A stretch of 64,000 bases of DNA from an uncultured Alphaproteobacteria bacterium (GCA_910584385.1 CAJUAK010000005.1:62001-126000), one strand, 5' to 3'. Shown: positions 50,060-59,171, counted from the first letter of the stretch. The notes: generated from the letters alone by a model not told the origin. Numbers and translations are program-made.

Positions 50060-52316
50060 CTGGTTTCACCTCAATCGGGGTTGGAGAAGCTATTGTTATT
50101 TCCTGCGGCGTTTCAATGACTTCTGTTTCGGGCTCGGCCTCCTCTTCTGCGCTGACAGGCACAGGCTTGATTTCCTTTACTTCTTCAGTCGGGCTGGCTG
50201 TTATTTCCTCTATTTTATTGCCCTCTATTACTTTTACGGAAACTTCAGGTTCAATTTCTTCTGCTTCTTCCGTGTTAACGGCTTCAGAAAAGGCTTTTAT
50301 TTCTTTTTCCATATCTTTCTGCCCTTCTTCCGTTAAGGTTGGTTTTCCATTGAAGAAATTATCAATAGTTTCTTTCTTAATTTTTTCAAAGCTGTTTTGT
50401 TGAAGCTCTTTTAATTTTATATCTGATGCCGGATTTTTTTGAACCCATTCTTCATACCATTTTTGAAAAGGTGCCACAGATAAAGCCAGATTTTCTTTTT
50501 TTATCGTTTCCGCTTTAATTTGGCTCAATAACTGCCCTTTGGCCAAATCGTGCAGATTAAGCTCTTTTAGTTCGGCACATTGCGGGGCTTTGAACAGATA
50601 TTCTTTTATTATATTTGAAGCCAGGCAAAGCTTGTCATTGATTTCGCTTTCTTTTTTGAACGGATCGCGAATTGCTAAAAGCGCCTGGTTGTTGTTTTTA
50701 AAGTTTTCAATAAAATCATCATCGTTTCTTATGCCCAGCCTGTTGTTTCGGCTATTTAAACTCTGCAAAACAATAACGCTTTTATCCAAAATTCCTTCTT
50801 GTTGCAGCTTTTGCAAAAACTCTTGCAATTTTCCATACAGGCAGCTGACCTGCTGGTTGTATGCCTTCACCAAGTGGTTCATATCCTGCTGTTTCACCCA
50901 ATCCTGGTCTTGCTGGTATACCCACTCTCTGGCGGGTTTGACGTGGCAGAATTCATCATAAATATATGCGTTAGAAGGCATATCCACAAAAGCAAAAAAG
51001 GCGTGGCTGCTTTTGTCTTTTTCAATATCTTCGGCGATAATATCCAGTGTTTTTAAGGAATTGACCACATAAAAGTTATTTGTTGAATACCCGAGAAGCG
51101 GCGTTTCTTTTACTTTAACAAAAGGCTTTAACCCTTCGTAAACAAACCCTAAATTAGTAAACAGCCCGCTGCTTTCCAGCCATTCTGCCACTAAAAATTC
51201 CGTTTTTGCAAATGGCGAAAGATTTAAAGCATCCAGATTAATCGGCAAATTTTGTTTTTTTACGCATTTGTTTATGCTGTCCAACTGGTTCGAGCATAGT
51301 TCCAAACCTCTGGACTGATAAACGCTTATATTATATTTCGCCTTTTTGAAACTGTTAAATAACTGATTGTTTTTTAGGTATAAATATTGGTTTGATAGAT
51401 CATCAAAATTCCAGAGGCTGTTTAATGAAACCAAATTGAGCAGATTATTTCCAATATCTTCGGGCAATGTTCCGGGATTTAACGTTTGAACAATATTTAA
51501 AAACGGGTTTTCTTCACGCACATAAGCATTCGGATATAACACAAACCTGTTCAGGCTGTAAAATCCTAACTGGTTCTTATGGCTCTGCTCTATTTGCGCC
51601 AAGGTTTCGCCCGTTAAAAATTTATTATTAGCCCATGCATCGGATTGGTTTAAGGTTCCTAATTCAGGCAAGCCGATGTAAATGAAATATTTTGCGTTGC
51701 TGTTGGCAATGGCTTGCGGCTTTGTCTGATGGGTAACCCGGAAGTCTTTTCCATTTTTTTGAGCCGAAAAATAAGTGTCTGTTCCCACGCCAATGCCTAT
51801 CAACAGCAAAATTCCCGTAAAATAAGCCTGCGTGGCGCGCGATGAAAAGCTCAACAGGCCGAATAAAACAATGGCAAGGGCACCAATAACAATATAATGC
51901 GAGCCATGCATAAACAAATTTCCGGTATCTGCGCCAAAATAATTGCTTATCAGCCCATAAAGCATTGCATCTTTATTAAACAAGGCAAATTGATTTAAAA
52001 ATGCCAAAGCAATGCATGAAAACAACAGCGTTACGATTAAATTCTGCAAAGAATATGAAAATGAGAACAGAAAAATTATGGATACAGAAAAGATGGAAAT
52101 GCCTGCCAAGACATATAAGAATTCCGGAGAAATCTGGTGATTTTCCTGAAAAATGCCATAGCTTCCCGCATTTGCAAATAAAATGAAGTCTATTGACAGC
52201 AGGGAAATGATTATCAAGCTTTTGCATACTAAATTAAACAGAAATCCGCTCCATGGGCGGGGTGCGGATTTTTTCTTGCTCTTTCCGCGTTTTTCACTCA
52301 GATATATATCCTGCAT
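50043..52316 (-). CDS. Membrane protein with degenerate sulfatase-like domain
   Basis: A 757-residue protein. Five hydrophobic helices (about 25-190) precede a large periplasmic domain (about 205-570), then a Glu/Pro/Val-rich tail of about 100 residues. The domain follows the topology of the alkaline phosphatase/sulfatase superfamily members with five helices (YejM, LtaS type): HAFFAFVDMPSNAYIYDEFC stands where F.h.PY sequences occur. YNQQVSCLYGKLQEFLQKLQ corresponds to the Yd..v..lD...g.fl..L helix. Where active enzymes have SDHG it reads LQSLNSRN, and no nucleophile Thr/Ser motif was found. It is probably a pseudo-enzyme. It overlaps yejE by 17 bases. Confidence 0.65.
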   Translation of the reverse strand: MQDIYLSEKRGKSKKKSAPRPWSGFLFNLVCKSLIIISLLSIDFILFANAGSYGIFQENHQISPEFLYVLAGISIFSVSIIFLFSFSYSLQNLIVTLLFSCIALAFLNQFALFNKDAMLYGLISNYFGADTGNLFMHGSHYIVIGALAIVLFGLLSFSSRATQAYFTGILLLIGIGVGTDTYFSAQKNGKDFRVTHQTKPQAIANSNAKYFIYIGLPELGTLNQSDAWANNKFLTGETLAQIEQSHKNQLGFYSLNRFVLYPNAYVREENPFLNIVQTLNPGTLPEDIGNNLLNLVSLNSLWNFDDLSNQYLYLKNNQLFNSFKKAKYNISVYQSRGLELCSNQLDSINKCVKKQNLPINLDALNLSPFAKTEFLVAEWLESSGLFTNLGFVYEGLKPFVKVKETPLLGYSTNNFYVVNSLKTLDIIAEDIEKDKSSHAFFAFVDMPSNAYIYDEFCHVKPAREWVYQQDQDWVKQQDMNHLVKAYNQQVSCLYGKLQEFLQKLQQEGILDKSVIVLQSLNSRNNRLGIRNDDDFIENFKNNNQALLAIRDPFKKESEINDKLCLASNIIKEYLFKAPQCAELKELNLHDLAKGQLLSQIKAETIKKENLALSVAPFQKWYEEWVQKNPASDIKLKELQQNSFEKIKKETIDNFFNGKPTLTEEGQKDMEKEIKAFSEAVNTEEAEEIEPEVSVKVIEGNKIEEITASPTEEVKEIKPVPVSAEEEAEPETEVIETPQEITIASPTPIEVKPDEMPQ

Positions 52317-52383
52317 GAGCTATCTTTCAATTATAAATTAGGCCTGTTCATATATAAGCATAGTTTATTTTACATTTAAAGCA

Positions 52384-52419
52384 AAAATCCCCGGCTGTTG
52401 CATAACTGCCGGGGATTTT
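52384..52419 (-). terminator. Terminator of rpsD
   Basis: Perfect 12-bp arms AAAATCCCCGGC (52384-52395) and GCCGGGGATTTT (52408-52419). On the minus strand it lies 15 bases after the rpsD stop and runs into TTTTTGC. Confidence 0.88.
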
Positions 52420-52434
52420 CTGAATTTTTCCAGA

Positions 52435-53046
52435 TTATCTGGAGTAGAATTCGATAACCAGATTCGGTTCCATAACAGAAGCGTAAGGAACATCATCGAA
52501 TTTCGGAACAAATGTGTATTTAGAAGTTAATTTTTTGGTATCTACTTCCAAATAGCCCGGAATGTCATGAACGCTGGATTCAACAGCGGCAACAACCATC
52601 GGCATTTGTTTTGATTTTTCGCGAACTTCAATAACATCGCCAACTTTAACCATGTAAGAAGGAATATTTACCTTCTTGCCGTTAACCAAGACATGTCCGT
52701 GGTTAACAAATTGGCGGGATGCAAAAATAGTCGGTACAAATTTTGATTTGTATACCAAATTATCCAAACGAGATTCCAAAATGCCGATTAAGTTTTCAGC
52801 AGCATCGCCTGAACGGCGGATTGCTTCGGCATAATATTTGCGGAATTGTTTTTCAGAAACATTGCCATAGTAAGTTTTCAACTTTTGTTTGGCATGCAAT
52901 TGCTCACCGTAGTCTGTCGGTTTTTTTCTTCTTTGTCCGTGCTGTCCGGGAGCATATTCCCTTCTGGCAACAGAACTGTTCGGGTTGCCCCAAATCACGC
53001 CATATTGGCGTTCTTTTTTCTTCTTTGCAGAAACAATACTCTTCAT
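52435..53046 (-). CDS. rpsD: 30S ribosomal protein S4
   Basis: S4 (203 residues) nucleates assembly of the 30S body. The zinc-free N-terminal part has [19 protein letters not shown] and [23 protein letters not shown]. The S4 RNA-binding fold includes [18 protein letters not shown] and [21 protein letters not shown]. It ends NLVIEFYSR. As in many Alphaproteobacteria it stands alone instead of in the alpha operon. AAAGGAT precedes the ATG. A 95-base leader with a promoter follows upstream; S4 autoregulation through that leader is possible but not shown. Confidence 0.97.
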   Translation of the reverse strand: MKSIVSAKKKKERQYGVIWGNPNSSVARREYAPGQHGQRRKKPTDYGEQLHAKQKLKTYYGNVSEKQFRKYYAEAIRRSGDAAENLIGILESRLDNLVYKSKFVPTIFASRQFVNHGHVLVNGKKVNIPSYMVKVGDVIEVREKSKQMPMVVAAVESSVHDIPGYLEVDTKKLTSKYTFVPKFDDVPYASVMEPNLVIEFYSR

Positions 53047-53140
53047 TATTTTATCCTTTAATCAGGTTTAACATTATTGTCCCGGTAGTTTCGTTAATGC
53101 GAACGGGGCTTTTTTGCCCTCTTTCCCGGAAGTAAATCGT

Positions 53141-53169
53141 AATCTATAATAAATAAAAAACAAATGCAA
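53141..53169 (-). promoter_or_regulatory. Likely promoter of rpsD
   Basis: On the minus strand TTGCAT (53169-53164), a 17-base spacer and TAGATT (53146-53141), within a TATTATAGATT stretch. The leader to the rpsD ATG is about 90 bases. Confidence 0.55.
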
Positions 53170-53235
53170 GCAAAAAATTACTGGATTTTTCAATTGTTTC
53201 CCGTTAAAATCTGCTGTGATAAACGGAGCTTATGG

Positions 53236-54969
53236 ATGTCTTACGATTATATGCTGCAGCAGGCGGTTGCCCTGCATGACAAAGGAGAGCTCGACGAAGC
53301 TGAAAAATTATATCGGCAGATATTGGAAGCTGTTCCCGATCAGCCTGACGTTTTAAATCTTTTGGGGCTGGTTGCACAAGAAAAAGGCATTCATAATGAA
53401 GCTGTGCAGCTTTTTTACAGGGCAATAAAACAAAAACCGGATCAAGCCCCCTACTATTTTAACCTGGCCTTATCGCTCCGGATGTTAAAAAAACATCTTG
53501 AAGCATTGGAATATTTTGACAAGGTTTTATCCCTGCAAGCCGGAATTAAAGAAGTTTATATCCAAAAAGCCCTTATATACCAGGAAACCGGACAAATTGA
53601 GCTTGCCCGCCAAAACTATCAGAACGCCATTGATTTGGACAGCTCCTGCAACGAAGCAAAAATCAGGCTGGCAGCCACTTATAATGATGACAAAGCTTTG
53701 CCTTTGCTGTCTGATTTATCTGAAAACCCTTTAGGGGCTTATTACCTGTCATTAATTTACATGCGAAAAAATGATTTTGACAAGGCGTTGCTATATGCCC
53801 TGAAAGCAAATAATGCCGCCCCGCATGCCGATGAGATAAAAGTTGTCCTGGGGCAGATTATGGCGACAAAGCAGGATGATTCCTCATCTGAAACATGGTT
53901 TAAAAAAGCCCTTGTTTTGAATCCCCGCAACCAAGCCGCCTTAATCGGCTTGGCCAATTTATATGCAAAGCAAAATTCTGAAGATGCCGAAGCCTTATAT
54001 TTGCGCCTGCTTGATGTTGAACCCGGAAATTTGGACGCCCATATTAACTATGCGGCTTTTTTACACCGGCAAAAGCGCCTTGCCGAAGCTTTGGAAGAAT
54101 ACCGAAAAGCCGTGATTATTAATCCGGACCTGCCGGAAACAAATTATAACCTGGCATTGGTTTTAAAAGATGCTGATGAAAAAGAAGAAGCTTTGGCCCT
54201 GCTGTTTAAGACCTTGGAAAAACTTCCCGAAAAGCTTGAGATATCACAAGCCATCAGCGAAACGCTCCTGCTTTTGCACCGCGGCGGGCAAAAGGAATAT
54301 GCTGAAAAAATTGCCGCAAACTGGGTAAAAAGCTATCCGGAAAACCATTTTGCACGGCATGTCTTAGCCGCACTGACTGGAGAAAAAATTGAGACTGATA
54401 AAATTTATACTGAGAATCTCTTTGAACTTTTTGCTGATAATTACGAATTGGTTATGTCGCTTTTGGATTATTCAGTTCCGATGGCTATGGGACGAATTCT
54501 TGGAAATGCTCAAGGTACCATTGTGGATTTGGGGTGTGGTTCGGGGCTGGCTGGAAAAGCTCTTAAAACTCCTCAAAATCAAATCATAGGCGTTGACATT
54601 TCTCAAAAAATGTTGGAAAAGGCCAAAGAAAAAAATATCTACAGCGACCTGATATGCATGGATATTGCGGATTATCTTAAAACCCGTCCCTGCGCCGATT
54701 ATTTTATTGCCGCCGATGTTTTCAACTATCTGGGCGATCTATCCGAAATTATTGCGCTGCTGAAAAATAAAAAAATATGTTTTTCAGTTGAAACATCTGC
54801 CGAATGCCCTGACTATCAACTGAGCAGCAGCGGAAGATACCTCCACAACCCCGAATATATCCAAAAACTTTTACAAGAAAACGGTTTCTCCAATATTTAT
54901 GAGGAAGACATTGCCTTGCGCAAAGAAGACGGCCTCCCCGTCCAGGGGAAAATTTATTTTGCACAATAA
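53236..54969 (+). CDS. TPR-repeat protein fused to a methyltransferase
   Basis: A 577-residue two-part protein. Residues 1 to about 350 are tetratricopeptide repeats (HDKGELDEAEKLYRQILEAVP, LNLLGLVAQEKGIHNEAVQ and at least six more). From about 400 comes a class I SAM-dependent methyltransferase: GTIVDLGCGSGLAGKAL is motif I, IIGVDISQKMLEKAKEK motif II, and YFIAADVFNYLGDL the later strand. The repeats probably bind a protein partner or substrate. The ATG at 53236 has CGGAG seven bases upstream; the open frame to 53164 adds no family sequence. Confidence 0.85.
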   Translation: MSYDYMLQQAVALHDKGELDEAEKLYRQILEAVPDQPDVLNLLGLVAQEKGIHNEAVQLFYRAIKQKPDQAPYYFNLALSLRMLKKHLEALEYFDKVLSLQAGIKEVYIQKALIYQETGQIELARQNYQNAIDLDSSCNEAKIRLAATYNDDKALPLLSDLSENPLGAYYLSLIYMRKNDFDKALLYALKANNAAPHADEIKVVLGQIMATKQDDSSSETWFKKALVLNPRNQAALIGLANLYAKQNSEDAEALYLRLLDVEPGNLDAHINYAAFLHRQKRLAEALEEYRKAVIINPDLPETNYNLALVLKDADEKEEALALLFKTLEKLPEKLEISQAISETLLLLHRGGQKEYAEKIAANWVKSYPENHFARHVLAALTGEKIETDKIYTENLFELFADNYELVMSLLDYSVPMAMGRILGNAQGTIVDLGCGSGLAGKALKTPQNQIIGVDISQKMLEKAKEKNIYSDLICMDIADYLKTRPCADYFIAADVFNYLGDLSEIIALLKNKKICFSVETSAECPDYQLSSSGRYLHNPEYIQKLLQENGFSNIYEEDIALRKEDGLPVQGKIYFAQ

Positions 54970-54997
54970 AAACAGGCCGCACACAAGATGCAGCCTG
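54966..54997 (-). terminator. Terminator of the outer-membrane barrel gene
   Basis: CAGGC (54973-54977) and GCCTG (54993-54997) pair, extended by GCA/TGC inside with one mismatch. Read on the minus strand the hairpin is followed by TTTTTATTG. It also lies just after the stop of the convergent TPR gene. Confidence 0.6.
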
Positions 54998-55022
54998 CCT
55001 TTAAGAATTTACACCAGCATAA

Positions 55023-55580
55023 TTAGAATGTGTATCTTACACCAGCTGTCAATTCTTCAACATATTTGATGCTGTCGGCACCGATGTAGCCGTAACGTCC
55101 CATTACACGGGCGGCAAAGTGATCGGTGAAGTTATACTGGGCACCGATACCGGCACGGTAACCGACACGGGTTGTGGTAACTTTATTGTCAACATTCTTC
55201 ATGTCAAAGTCATAAATACCAAGACCCAAAGAACCTAACAAGTTGAATTTGCCTTCGCAACCCATCGGCAGGTAGCCGTACATATCCAAACCATAAGCAT
55301 TGTACTGTGATTTGTATGTGTTGTCGTCACGATGTTTCTTTCTTTCGCCTGTCTGTTGGAAAAAGGCTTCCAAACCTACGTTTTCGCCCATTTCAACACC
55401 GGCGTTAATGATTCCTGAATTGAACTTGTTGTCATAGCTGTTCAATCCTTTTTTCAAGCCAGCTTTTGAATAGGCATAATCAATACCAACATAAGGTTTA
55501 AATTCCATAAATTCTTTTGCGTTTGCCTGGAAAGCAAAAAGGCATGCGGCGCCAGCTAAAAGTAATGTTGTTTTCTTCAT
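55023..55580 (-). CDS. Small outer-membrane beta-barrel protein
   Basis: A 185-residue exported protein. The signal peptide MKKTTLLLAGAACLFAFQANA is followed by alternating strands: FKPYVGIDYAYSKAGL, GINAGVEMG-type IINAGVEMGENVGLEAFFQQ, GYRAGIGAQYNFTDHFAARV and a terminal ELTAGVRYTF ending in Phe, as outer-membrane barrels do. It resembles opacity/Omp25-type eight-stranded barrels. Codon use is regular, suggesting good expression. The ATG at 55580 is preferred; two in-frame ATGs lie just upstream. Confidence 0.85.
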   Translation of the reverse strand: MKKTTLLLAGAACLFAFQANAKEFMEFKPYVGIDYAYSKAGLKKGLNSYDNKFNSGIINAGVEMGENVGLEAFFQQTGERKKHRDDNTYKSQYNAYGLDMYGYLPMGCEGKFNLLGSLGLGIYDFDMKNVDNKVTTTRVGYRAGIGAQYNFTDHFAARVMGRYGYIGADSIKYVEELTAGVRYTF

Positions 55581-55760
55581 ATTCATAAACTCCATTTATA
55601 AATTAAGTTTTTCCAATTAAACCACTTTGCTGCGGTTCTTTTTGACAGGCGTTTAAGCGCTGTTATCCATGTAAATAACATTGGATAAAACAATTTAAAG
55701 GGTGGGATGCAAAAAAAATGGTGTTAATTTATAAAAAAAGTTAAACAAGAGGATTTTTTT

Positions 55761-56405
55761 ATGGTTTTTAATGCCCCTGAACGCTTATGCAGCTTATGTC
55801 CGCGGTTGGTCGAATTTCGCAATGGGAATATTAAAAAGTTTCCGCATTACTATAACGGTGCTGTTGAACCTTTCGGAAATATTGATGCGGAAATCCTTAT
55901 TGTCGGTCTGGCACCCGGATTAAACGGCGCCAATCAGACCGCCCGCCCCTTTACCAATGATTATGCCGGCGATGTTTTATATCCCATGCTGAAAAAATAT
56001 AATCTGGCCCGGGGCGTTTACCAAAAGAGAAAAAATGACGGTTTCGAACTTGTTAACGCGCGTGTAACAAACGCTGTCCGCTGCGTGCCGCCTCAAAACA
56101 AAGTTACGGGAGAAGAAACCAAGACTTGCGGCGTTTTTCTTAAGCAGGAAATAGAAGCCATGCCCCGGCTGAAAGCCATCTTATGCCTGGGCAGCGTGTC
56201 GCATGGCGCGGTTTTAGGCGTTTTGGGTTATAAAAAAAGCCAATATAAATTTGCACACGGCGCCGAGCATTTTCTTGATAAGCATAACATCCGCCTGGTT
56301 GATTCTTACCACACCTCAAGATACAACATTAATACCGGCGTTTTAACGGAAGAAATGTTTGAAGATGTTATCAAAAAAATATGCGGTTTAATTTCCAATT
56401 CCTGA
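55761..56405 (+). CDS. Family 5-type uracil-DNA glycosylase
   Basis: A 214-residue iron-sulfur uracil-DNA glycosylase that starts base-excision repair of deaminated cytosine. Motif A reads GLAPGLNGANQTARPFTNDYAGD, close to the family 5 (UdgB) pattern GLAPG.hG..rTgr.FtgD. CSLCPRLVEFR near the start and the later Cys residues (RCVPPQN, TCGVF) are the likely [4Fe-4S] ligands. The second motif is DSYHTSRYNIN, in place of the usual HPS..N. GAGG precedes the ATG. The final 18 bases overlap the end of rnfA. Confidence 0.88.
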   Translation: MVFNAPERLCSLCPRLVEFRNGNIKKFPHYYNGAVEPFGNIDAEILIVGLAPGLNGANQTARPFTNDYAGDVLYPMLKKYNLARGVYQKRKNDGFELVNARVTNAVRCVPPQNKVTGEETKTCGVFLKQEIEAMPRLKAILCLGSVSHGAVLGVLGYKKSQYKFAHGAEHFLDKHNIRLVDSYHTSRYNINTGVLTEEMFEDVIKKICGLISNS

Positions 56406-56963
56406 AAAGCCCATAAAAGCCATGGAGAGCAAACTTGCTGTAATCAACGCAATGGGCGCACCGCGCATGCTTTGGGGAATATCGGTCAGATTCAGGCGTT
56501 CACGCAGGCCGGCAAACAGGACTATAGCTAATGTAAAGCCGACGCTGCTTGAAAAAGCAAAACAAACAGACTGCAATAATGTGTAGTTTCTTTGCACACA
56601 CAGAAGCGCAACGCCCAAAACGGCACAATTGGTTGTAATGAGCGGCAGAAAAATTCCCAAAGCCTGATACAAACCCGGAGATGTCTTTTTCAAAACGATT
56701 TCCACCATTTGAACCAATGAGGCAATAACCAGAATAAATACAATCGTATTCATAAAAGCTAAGCCGTTTGGCAACAGCAGGGCTTTATATATTATGGAAG
56801 TTACCAATGTTGATATGGTTATGACAAAGATAACCGCCCCGCCCATGCCTGCAGCCGTGGACACTTTTTTTGAAACGCCAAGGAAGGGGCAAATTCCAAG
56901 AAATTGGGAAAGGACAATATTGTTAACCAAAACGGCTGTGATGAAAATAAGCGCATATTCCAT
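56388..56963 (-). CDS. rnfA: Electron transport complex subunit RnfA
   Basis: RnfA (191 residues) is an integral membrane subunit of the Rnf complex, which couples ferredoxin:NAD+ electron transfer to ion pumping. Six hydrophobic helices are seen. The conserved motifs are NNIVLSQFLGICPFLGVSKK and PLITTNCAVLGVAL, which carry the cysteines ligating the intramembrane cluster shared with RnfE. It is the last gene of the operon, overlapping rnfE by one base and the glycosylase gene by 18 bases. Confidence 0.95.
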   Translation of the reverse strand: MEYALIFITAVLVNNIVLSQFLGICPFLGVSKKVSTAAGMGGAVIFVITISTLVTSIIYKALLLPNGLAFMNTIVFILVIASLVQMVEIVLKKTSPGLYQALGIFLPLITTNCAVLGVALLCVQRNYTLLQSVCFAFSSSVGFTLAIVLFAGLRERLNLTDIPQSMRGAPIALITASLLSMAFMGFSGIGN

Positions 56964-57568
56964 TATTTTATTCCCTGTTTGGCTTTATAAGCATTTAAAA
57001 TCAGAATCAATCCCGCCAGGGCCAAAAAAGCTCCGGGCGGCATAATAAACAGCAAAACCGTGTCGGAGCCTTCGGCTAAAAAGCTCCACCCAAAAATTGA
57101 GCCTGCGCCCAAAACTTCGCGGACCGTGCCTAAAATAGTCAGGGCCAAAGCAAAACCCAAGCCCATACCCACAGCATCTAAAAAAGACTGCTTTACATTA
57201 TTTTTAGAAGCAAAAGCTTCCGCACGCCCCAAGATAAGGCAGTTAACCACAATCAAGGGGATGAATATTCCCAGCCGGGCATGAAGCGCCGGCAGATAAG
57301 CCGCCATAAGCATATCCACAACGGTAACAAAAGTCGCAATAATAACAATATAAGAAGGAATTCGGATTGTTCCCGGAATGAGATTCTTCACAAGGGAAAT
57401 CGCGCAATTAGACAAGATTAAAACAAAAAGCGTCGCAAGCCCCATGCCTAAGCCGTTTGCCGCAGAAGTCGTTACGCCGAGCGTCGGGCACATGCCCAAC
57501 ATCATAACAAAAATGGGGTTTTCCTTAATGATTCCTCTTGTTAAGTTTTCAAAACTGACTTTATTCAT
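56963..57568 (-). CDS. rnfE: Electron transport complex subunit RnfE
   Basis: A 201-residue homologue of RnfA with six hydrophobic helices. It has NPIFVMMLGMCPTLGVTTSA at the N-terminus and FIPLIVVNCLILGRAEAFA in the middle, each with the Cys that helps bind the membrane cluster. It starts eight bases inside rnfG and stops one base into rnfA, so all three are coupled. Confidence 0.95.
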   Translation of the reverse strand: MNKVSFENLTRGIIKENPIFVMMLGMCPTLGVTTSAANGLGMGLATLFVLILSNCAISLVKNLIPGTIRIPSYIVIIATFVTVVDMLMAAYLPALHARLGIFIPLIVVNCLILGRAEAFASKNNVKQSFLDAVGMGLGFALALTILGTVREVLGAGSIFGWSFLAEGSDTVLLFIMPPGAFLALAGLILILNAYKAKQGIK

Positions 57569-58148
57569 TTTTGTTTCCTAAATTGAACCGATTATATCCC
57601 TTATAAGCCTTTGAAAGCGCGTCAACAGCGGCGCGGGAGCTGATTGTCGCGGCTGTAACGGCATCAATATCGCCGCCGTCTTTCTTTAATTTAAAATCAT
57701 TAGAGGCTGGGCGATAGCCTTTAAATTGGCTTTTAAAGCGCGTTTCGCTTATTTTTGTTCCCAAGCCCGGCGTTTCATGCTGTTCCAGTATTTCATAATT
57801 ATTAATCGTTCCATCAATGAAAATCCCGACCATCATTTCTATTTTTCCGCCAAAACCTTTATCTGATGATGATTTGACGGCTATTGACGTTATCTGTCCG
57901 TCTTTTCTTGCCGGAAACAACTCCATTTGGGTTCCGTCTTTTAATTTAACGCTGATACGTTCGGCATAAGGGTCGTTGTCAAAATCTCCCCCAACAACAG
58001 ATGCTATTGCCTCAAGCTGTTTTTTTTCTTTGGCTTTGCTGATTGCAGGTTCTGTCAGTTTATACACGCTTCCGATTAAAAAAGCCGAACAGGCGGAAAT
58101 AATAACAAGCGTTACGCATAAATTAAACAGGGATATTTTTTTTGACAT
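57561..58148 (-). CDS. rnfG: Electron transport complex subunit RnfG
   Basis: A 195-residue periplasmic flavoprotein with one N-terminal anchor helix (FNLCVTLVIISACSAFLIGS). FMN is attached covalently to a Thr in the family motif S/T-G-A-T. Here the segment reads DAVTAATISSRAA, so the Thr remains but the Gly is Ala. HETPGLGTKI is also conserved. ApbE, which performs the attachment, is encoded at the head of the operon. The ATG (58146-58148) overlaps the rnfD stop (TAATG). Confidence 0.93.
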   Translation of the reverse strand: MSKKISLFNLCVTLVIISACSAFLIGSVYKLTEPAISKAKEKKQLEAIASVVGGDFDNDPYAERISVKLKDGTQMELFPARKDGQITSIAVKSSSDKGFGGKIEMMVGIFIDGTINNYEILEQHETPGLGTKISETRFKSQFKGYRPASNDFKLKKDGGDIDAVTAATISSRAAVDALSKAYKGYNRFNLGNKNE

Positions 58149-59146
58149 TATTTTACCCCTCCTTTTCCAAACGGCCTCGGCCGGCAATAGGCGTCTATCA
58201 ACGGAACAAAAGCGTTCATAATCAGAATGGCAAAAGAAACTCCTTCCGGATATGAGCTGTAAAGGCGGATGGCCACCGTCAGTATGCCGCAGCCGACAGC
58301 AAAAACAATCTGTCCGTTTTTAAACATTGGCGAAGTAACATAATCTGTTGCCATAAATATGGCACCCAGCATTAAACCGCCGGAAAGCAAATGGGTTATG
58401 GGGTCATATTTCGGATTATCCGTTAAAAGCCACATCATGCCGGTTATTAAAAAGACAGTCGCCATATAATAAAAGGGAATGTGCCAGGTTATTACCCGCC
58501 GATAGAGCATATATGCCAGCCCCAGGAGCAGAGCCGCTGCCGAAACTTCTCCCAATGATCCGCCGGTAAGCCCGAAAAACATATGGGCATAATCCGGCAA
58601 TTCTGCCGTTTTGGACATCAGAGACGTTGCAGAACTGGAAGCATCTATATGTTTAAGCACATTCAACGTGGTTGCGCCGGTTTGCATGTCTATATTTAAA
58701 AAGTCCCGCCAATTTGGAATCGGCCAGGTTGTCATTTGGACCGGAAAAGAAATAAAAAGAAAAACTCTTCCCGCCAAAGCCGGATTAAACAGGTTTTTTC
58801 CCAAGCCGCCGAATGCCATTTTTGCAATGCCGATTGCCACAAAACACCCAACAAGAGTCATCCATGCCGGCATTGAGCTGGGCAAATTAAATGCCAACAA
58901 CAAGCCTGTTATAATTGCAGAATAATTATGCAGCGTGTTAACAGGATTTTTAAACAAATAACGGTTAATCAGATATTCGCACAGCACACATCCGGCAACG
59001 GATGTCAAAATAACCGCGAGCGCGGAAATGCCAAAAATAAAAATCGAGGCCGCCGCTGCCGGAAGCAAGGCGATTACCACATCTTTCATTAGCATGGCGG
59101 TTGTTTTAGATGAACTTACATGAGGTGCCGTTGAAACTTTAAGCAT
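58148..59146 (-). CDS. rnfD: Electron transport complex subunit RnfD
   Basis: A 332-residue membrane subunit with about nine to ten helices. The FMN-bearing site is TGATTLNVLK, with the flavinylated Thr, in the periplasmic loop. Other family marks are NYSAIITGLLLAFNLPSSMP, AFGGLGKNLFNPALAGRVFL and the ATDYVTSPMFKNGQ loop. It starts 25 bases after rnfC and ends at the rnfG start. Confidence 0.95.
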   Translation of the reverse strand: MLKVSTAPHVSSSKTTAMLMKDVVIALLPAAAASIFIFGISALAVILTSVAGCVLCEYLINRYLFKNPVNTLHNYSAIITGLLLAFNLPSSMPAWMTLVGCFVAIGIAKMAFGGLGKNLFNPALAGRVFLFISFPVQMTTWPIPNWRDFLNIDMQTGATTLNVLKHIDASSSATSLMSKTAELPDYAHMFFGLTGGSLGEVSAAALLLGLAYMLYRRVITWHIPFYYMATVFLITGMMWLLTDNPKYDPITHLLSGGLMLGAIFMATDYVTSPMFKNGQIVFAVGCGILTVAIRLYSSYPEGVSFAILIMNAFVPLIDAYCRPRPFGKGGVK

Positions 59147-59171
59147 TGTTTAGTCGTCTTTCTCTTATTTG

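Noticed and set aside
50046..50961. Overlapping plus-strand frames opposite the sulfatase-like gene tail
   Set aside because: They are shadows of the low-complexity Glu/Pro/Val tail and show Phe/Ser/Leu-rich nonsense composition.
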